Source: Luteolibacter sp. LG18
GTDB lineage: Bacteria; Verrucomicrobiota; Verrucomicrobiia; Verrucomicrobiales; Akkermansiaceae
NCBI RefSeq assembly: GCF_036322585.1
Contig: NZ_AP024600.1
Location: forward strand, 248,001-312,000
Length of the DNA: 64,000 nt
Direction of reading: 5' to 3'
How positions within the stretch are numbered: the first letter of the stretch is position 1; every line of letters begins with the position of its first letter. This document shows positions 61,064 to 64,000 of this stretch, one piece after another. The notes under the pieces were generated by a model. The model ran no database searches and was not told the origin of the DNA. It saw nothing but the letters and a program-made list of their open reading frames with translations. The translations under genes and the position numbers were made by a program.

Positions 61064-61199
61064 CTGAAAGCTTTGCTTTCAGAATGTAGGGGGAAGCTCT
61101 GCTTTCCCTCTTCGGGGGAAGGAGATCGTTTGGCCTGACCGCCACCGCCAACTGGAGCTGGCGGAGACACTCCGAAAGCGGAGCTTCCGGCTACATTCT
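61061..61199. repeat. REPIN-like palindromic element 3
   Basis: Two 28-base inverted arms (61081-61108 and 61172-61199) pair with five mismatches. A separate hairpin CTGAAAG/CTTTCAG lies at 61064-61082 and an inner one CCGCCA/TGGCGG at 61145-61164. The left end is the TAG stop of the phosphodiesterase gene. The architecture (TAGC end plus AAGC/GCTT hairpin, then long inverted arms) resembles the element at 16845-16977, although the bases differ. Confidence 0.8.
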
Positions 61200-61207
61200 C
61201 CGCTCCT

Positions 61208-63226
61208 TCACTCCCGCCAATCATCCAAGATCTCTCCCGCCCAATCCGGCAGTCCCTCGATGGAGAGCAAGCCATCCACCGCCTCCGCCGTAATGGCCTG
61301 CACCATATTATCCGCGGCATGGACATGGCCGGGCTCGCCGCCCTCGATTCTCAGCAGTCCATAGGGCAGCGGGACCGAACTCGTGAGCGCCAGATTCCCC
61401 GCCACCACGATGCCCGCAGGATGCACCGGGTCCTCGGTTTCGAAATTGGCCAGTTCGGGATACTCTTGGAACGCCGGATCGGCGGCGGGCCCCTCAAGCG
61501 CCAGGGTCCATTTCCGCTGGTAGTCCGGCAATTGATCCGCCGCCCAGGTGGCGAACAGGAACGCCGTTTCACAGGGCACCGGACAATCGAGGAACAGGTT
61601 CCGCTCGACCCGGTTGTAGCCACCGCCATGGATCATCACGGTCCAGTCGTCGCCACCCGCCCCGACGTTCCGGAACAGGTTGCCGTGGACCGTCACGCCC
61701 ATCGTGGCGTTGTCGAGATACACCGCGGAGCGGCTGCCACCGGCTCGGCCGATGTCATCGAAGAAGTTCCCCTCGATCACCGTCCCGCGCCGCAGCGGGT
61801 TCTCGCCGAGGTTCAGATACACCGCGCCCATGTCCCGGAAATCGGTGCAGGTGCGGCGGAACAGGTTGTCCGCGATCAGGAAGTCGTTTCCCTTCGCCTC
61901 GATCGCCAGGTGGGGAAGATCGACGAACTGGCAATCGGTGACCTGATGCGCCACGCCATCGAGCTCCACCGATGCGTTGAAGACGTGCGACCACCACGCG
62001 TTCCGCTGGAACAGGCAGCGGTTGACCTCGCTTCCCGACGGCGTCAGCTCCACCGGATCGCCGCCGGTCAGGCGCAGGCCCGCGCCACCGCAGGCTTCGA
62101 AACGGCAGTCGCTGATGTGGATGTCCTCTCCCTCGGCCACCAACCCGTCGCCCCCATTGCGGCGGAACGTCGTGTCCCGGATCGTGATGTCCGAACTGGC
62201 CTCGACCTGCATCAGCCCGTCCCGAGCACCTTCCAGGACCATGCCTTGCAGCGTGAACCCGGTGGCAGATTTCACCCGCACCAGAGGCCCCGGTGTCCAC
62301 AGGACCGAGGCGGAGGATTTCCACGCATCACCCGCTTCGGGCGGGAGCAACAGCAGCCGCCGCTTGGTGGTATCGATGCAATACTCGCCGGGCACACTGA
62401 TCTCCGAGACCGCATTCACCACCCGGAAGCCGGGATGCAGCCACGCGTCCCCCAGCAGGCCGCTGACCTCGCCATTCGCCAAGGTGACGGTGCTGGTGAG
62501 CCGGTTGACCTTGCTGATCCGGTTGAAGCTCCATTCCCAATCGTAGCCGAAAATGCCGTCCACCCACAGGTTCTTCTCCTTGCCCCAGGCGGTGAGGCGA
62601 TCGGACCCAAAACGGAAGGTCCCGCCACGGCGGTAAAAATCGCGCGCGCCCTCGCCATCGCGGGTCGGACCGGCATCGACGATCGCCGCGGGCTTCACCG
62701 TGCCGTTGTCCGGCCAAGCTGCCAATGGCATGGCGTTCCCGCCGATGAACAGCAGCGCCGGCGGCGTCTCACGCACCTCGGCGACATTGAAACCGCGGCG
62801 ACTCAGCCGACCGGCATCCCCGCTGGCGATCTGGGAATAGGCCACCTGCACGACCTTCGCCTTCACCTCGGGCCGGAGCATCGCAGCCGTGGCCGCATCC
62901 AGCTTCTTCCATGCGGCCTGGGGGATTGCCCGGAAACCGCTCAAAATCGCTCCCGGCTCCCCGCGGAGCGTGAGCCGTCCTTGCGCATCCGAGGCGAGGT
63001 TCGCCCCGATCTCCAGGGTCGAGGTTACCGGATAATTGCCCGCGTGCAGCACGATCTCGGCGTCGCCAGGCGCACGCTTCGCCGCCCGACTGAACGCCTC
63101 TCCCACGGTAGCGAGCGGGGCCGTGTCCGTGCCCGCGGCCTGGTTGTTGCCACCGGGTGCCACCACCCACGTCGCGGCCATGGCGGGAGCGACCAGCAGC
63201 AAACAAGCCGGAGCGAAGCGGATCAT
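61208..63226 (-). CDS. Secreted right-handed parallel beta-helix protein
   Basis: Protein of 672 residues with signal peptide MIRFAPACLLLVAPAMA. After a start typical of the fold (TWVVAPGGNNQAAGTDTAPL then GEAFSRAAKRAPGDAEIVLH), beta-helix coils occupy residues 330-560, for example SDITIRDTTFRRNGGDGLVA, EDIHISDCRFEACGGAGLRL and TVIEGNFFDDIGRAGGSRSA. Such proteins are often polysaccharide lyases, hydrolases or epimerases; no catalytic set can be named. The ATG overlaps the stop of the flippase gene, so it belongs with exopolysaccharide export or processing. Confidence 0.86.
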   Translation of the reverse strand: MIRFAPACLLLVAPAMAATWVVAPGGNNQAAGTDTAPLATVGEAFSRAAKRAPGDAEIVLHAGNYPVTSTLEIGANLASDAQGRLTLRGEPGAILSGFRAIPQAAWKKLDAATAAMLRPEVKAKVVQVAYSQIASGDAGRLSRRGFNVAEVRETPPALLFIGGNAMPLAAWPDNGTVKPAAIVDAGPTRDGEGARDFYRRGGTFRFGSDRLTAWGKEKNLWVDGIFGYDWEWSFNRISKVNRLTSTVTLANGEVSGLLGDAWLHPGFRVVNAVSEISVPGEYCIDTTKRRLLLLPPEAGDAWKSSASVLWTPGPLVRVKSATGFTLQGMVLEGARDGLMQVEASSDITIRDTTFRRNGGDGLVAEGEDIHISDCRFEACGGAGLRLTGGDPVELTPSGSEVNRCLFQRNAWWSHVFNASVELDGVAHQVTDCQFVDLPHLAIEAKGNDFLIADNLFRRTCTDFRDMGAVYLNLGENPLRRGTVIEGNFFDDIGRAGGSRSAVYLDNATMGVTVHGNLFRNVGAGGDDWTVMIHGGGYNRVERNLFLDCPVPCETAFLFATWAADQLPDYQRKWTLALEGPAADPAFQEYPELANFETEDPVHPAGIVVAGNLALTSSVPLPYGLLRIEGGEPGHVHAADNMVQAITAEAVDGLLSIEGLPDWAGEILDDWRE

Positions 63227-64000
63227 GCGGGACGAGGGGGAGAAGCGGGCACCGGTTCGGACCGGCGCAGCACGCGCGCGACCATGACCGGCAGAATCCG
63301 GCCTGTCATCAGAAACAACACCCCGCCCATCGCCAGCAGCATCGCGTTGAGGCCGCCAAAATGCAGTCCCAGCCACGCCGCCACGGCCACCACGGCGGAC
63401 TCCAGCAACTGGATCCGTGCCATCCGCCCGACTTGGCCGGTGCCGATCATCAACGTGTGGTTCAGGTGCCGCCAGATGTGCGCCAGGAAATAGAACGCGT
63501 AGCAAGCGAACACGCCGTGACCGATCCCCGCGAACTCCGGGCCCAGCCACCAGGGGAACACCCACGGCCCCAGGGCCACCAGCCCCGCCGCCGAGGCCAG
63601 CGCGAAGCCACCGCCAAAGCGATAGAGCCGACCCGCCGCGCGCCGCGCCCAGCCCACGTCCTCGCGGGCCAATGCCTCCGCCACCGCGGGCCACGTGGGC
63701 GTGCTGATCATCAGCACGAAGCCCGCCTGCATGATCGTGAGGCTGATGAAAACGCCGTAGAGCGCCACCGCCGCCGGTCCGCCATCATGGCCCACCATCC
63801 AGCCCACCACGTTGTATTCGACCACGCCGGTGATCAGGCAGCAGGTGGAAAACGCGAGGCCGTCCCCCATCAACAACCGCGCCATTCCCGGCCGGAACCA
63901 CTTCCACGAGGGCATCACCTCCGGATGCTTCCGCCACAACAGCCCGGTGTTTACCAGCTTCGCGAGCGCGAGTGAACCATGGATCGCCAACACCAGAAAC
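63223..64000 (-). CDS. Polysaccharide flippase-like membrane protein, C-terminal part
   Basis: The reading frame continues past the right edge. The visible 259 residues hold about six transmembrane helices of the MATE/Wzx type (DGLAFSTCCLITGVVEYNVV, VALYGVFISLTIMQAGFVLM, FGGGFALASAAGLVALGPWV, VFACYAFYFLAHIWRHLNHT, LLESAVVAVAAWLGLHF and LLAMGGVLFLMTGRIL). It would move lipid-linked sugar units across the inner membrane. Its stop overlaps the beta-helix gene as ATGA. Confidence 0.8.
   Translation of the reverse strand, partial: FLVLAIHGSLALAKLVNTGLLWRKHPEVMPSWKWFRPGMARLLMGDGLAFSTCCLITGVVEYNVVGWMVGHDGGPAAVALYGVFISLTIMQAGFVLMISTPTWPAVAEALAREDVGWARRAAGRLYRFGGGFALASAAGLVALGPWVFPWWLGPEFAGIGHGVFACYAFYFLAHIWRHLNHTLMIGTGQVGRMARIQLLESAVVAVAAWLGLHFGGLNAMLLAMGGVLFLMTGRILPVMVARVLRRSEPVPASPPRPA

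Noticed and set aside
61319-63493. 724-residue plus-strand frame antisense to the beta-helix gene
   Set aside because: No motif or start signal; composition is that of an antisense shadow.

Overview
The window looks like a chromosomal segment of a GC-rich Gram-negative bacterium of the PVC group, most likely Verrucomicrobia (Verrucomicrobiaceae or Luteolibacter-like). This is inferred from gene content, not from a search. The indicators are many signal-peptide and lipobox proteins, a eukaryotic-type HisA, squalene-cyclase-fold secreted proteins, helical-repeat envelope proteins, and E1/E2 oxo-acid dehydrogenase genes beside an alpha-L-fucosidase. No tRNA, rRNA, CRISPR array, prophage or insertion sequence was seen, and no gene-free stretch exceeds about 300 bases.

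Layout. 1-4.6 kb: the start of an HtrA-like protease and two tandem class A penicillin-binding proteins; the second keeps its glycosyltransferase but has lost its transpeptidase motifs. 4.7-12 kb: polX, a small zinc-ribbon protein, a YdjY-domain/toroid pair, a proline-rich membrane protein, rplS, hisI and a DNA polymerase III delta' gene. 12-20.7 kb: a secreted RTX-like repeat protein with an AT-rich upstream region, a helical-repeat protein, a TPM-domain protein, fabG, sixA, an M48-like lipoprotein, a LolA-like protein, hisA and a zinc-ribbon membrane protein. 20.7-26.3 kb: a multidomain alpha-L-fucosidase divergent from E1-alpha, E1-beta and E2 genes. 26.3-31.7 kb: two small envelope proteins, rex overlapping a fused membrane protein, a VapBC-type module, aroB and a metallo-beta-lactamase-fold hydrolase.

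31.8-40.4 kb is the most unusual block: six consecutive envelope genes, nearly all coupled by 4-base ATGA overlaps. They encode a large membrane coiled-coil protein, a secreted Gln/Gly-rich protein, a squalene-cyclase-fold protein and three tandem paralogues with a LamG/DUF1080-like central domain. 40.4-47.8 kb holds aat, a Sel1-repeat protein, a membrane protein, tex and a large secreted glycosidase-like protein. 47.8-53.7 kb is a glycolytic cluster on the minus strand (gap, then pgk and tpiA) with a SpoIIE-type phosphatase gene between gap and pgk. 53.8-64 kb starts with a class D beta-lactamase and continues with an exopolysaccharide locus: three glycosyltransferases, an O-antigen ligase/polymerase-like protein, a beta-helix protein and a flippase. 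A small lipoprotein and a glycerophosphodiesterase gene interrupt it.

Non-coding signals. Three intergenic long palindromes (4.5, 16.9 and 61.1 kb) have REPIN-like architecture; one supplies the stop codons of both flanking genes. A near-identical 24-base sequence sits just upstream of two unrelated genes. Several sigma70-like promoters lie so close to the start codon that leaderless transcripts are likely (start codons at 8628, 18690, 19448 and 23018).
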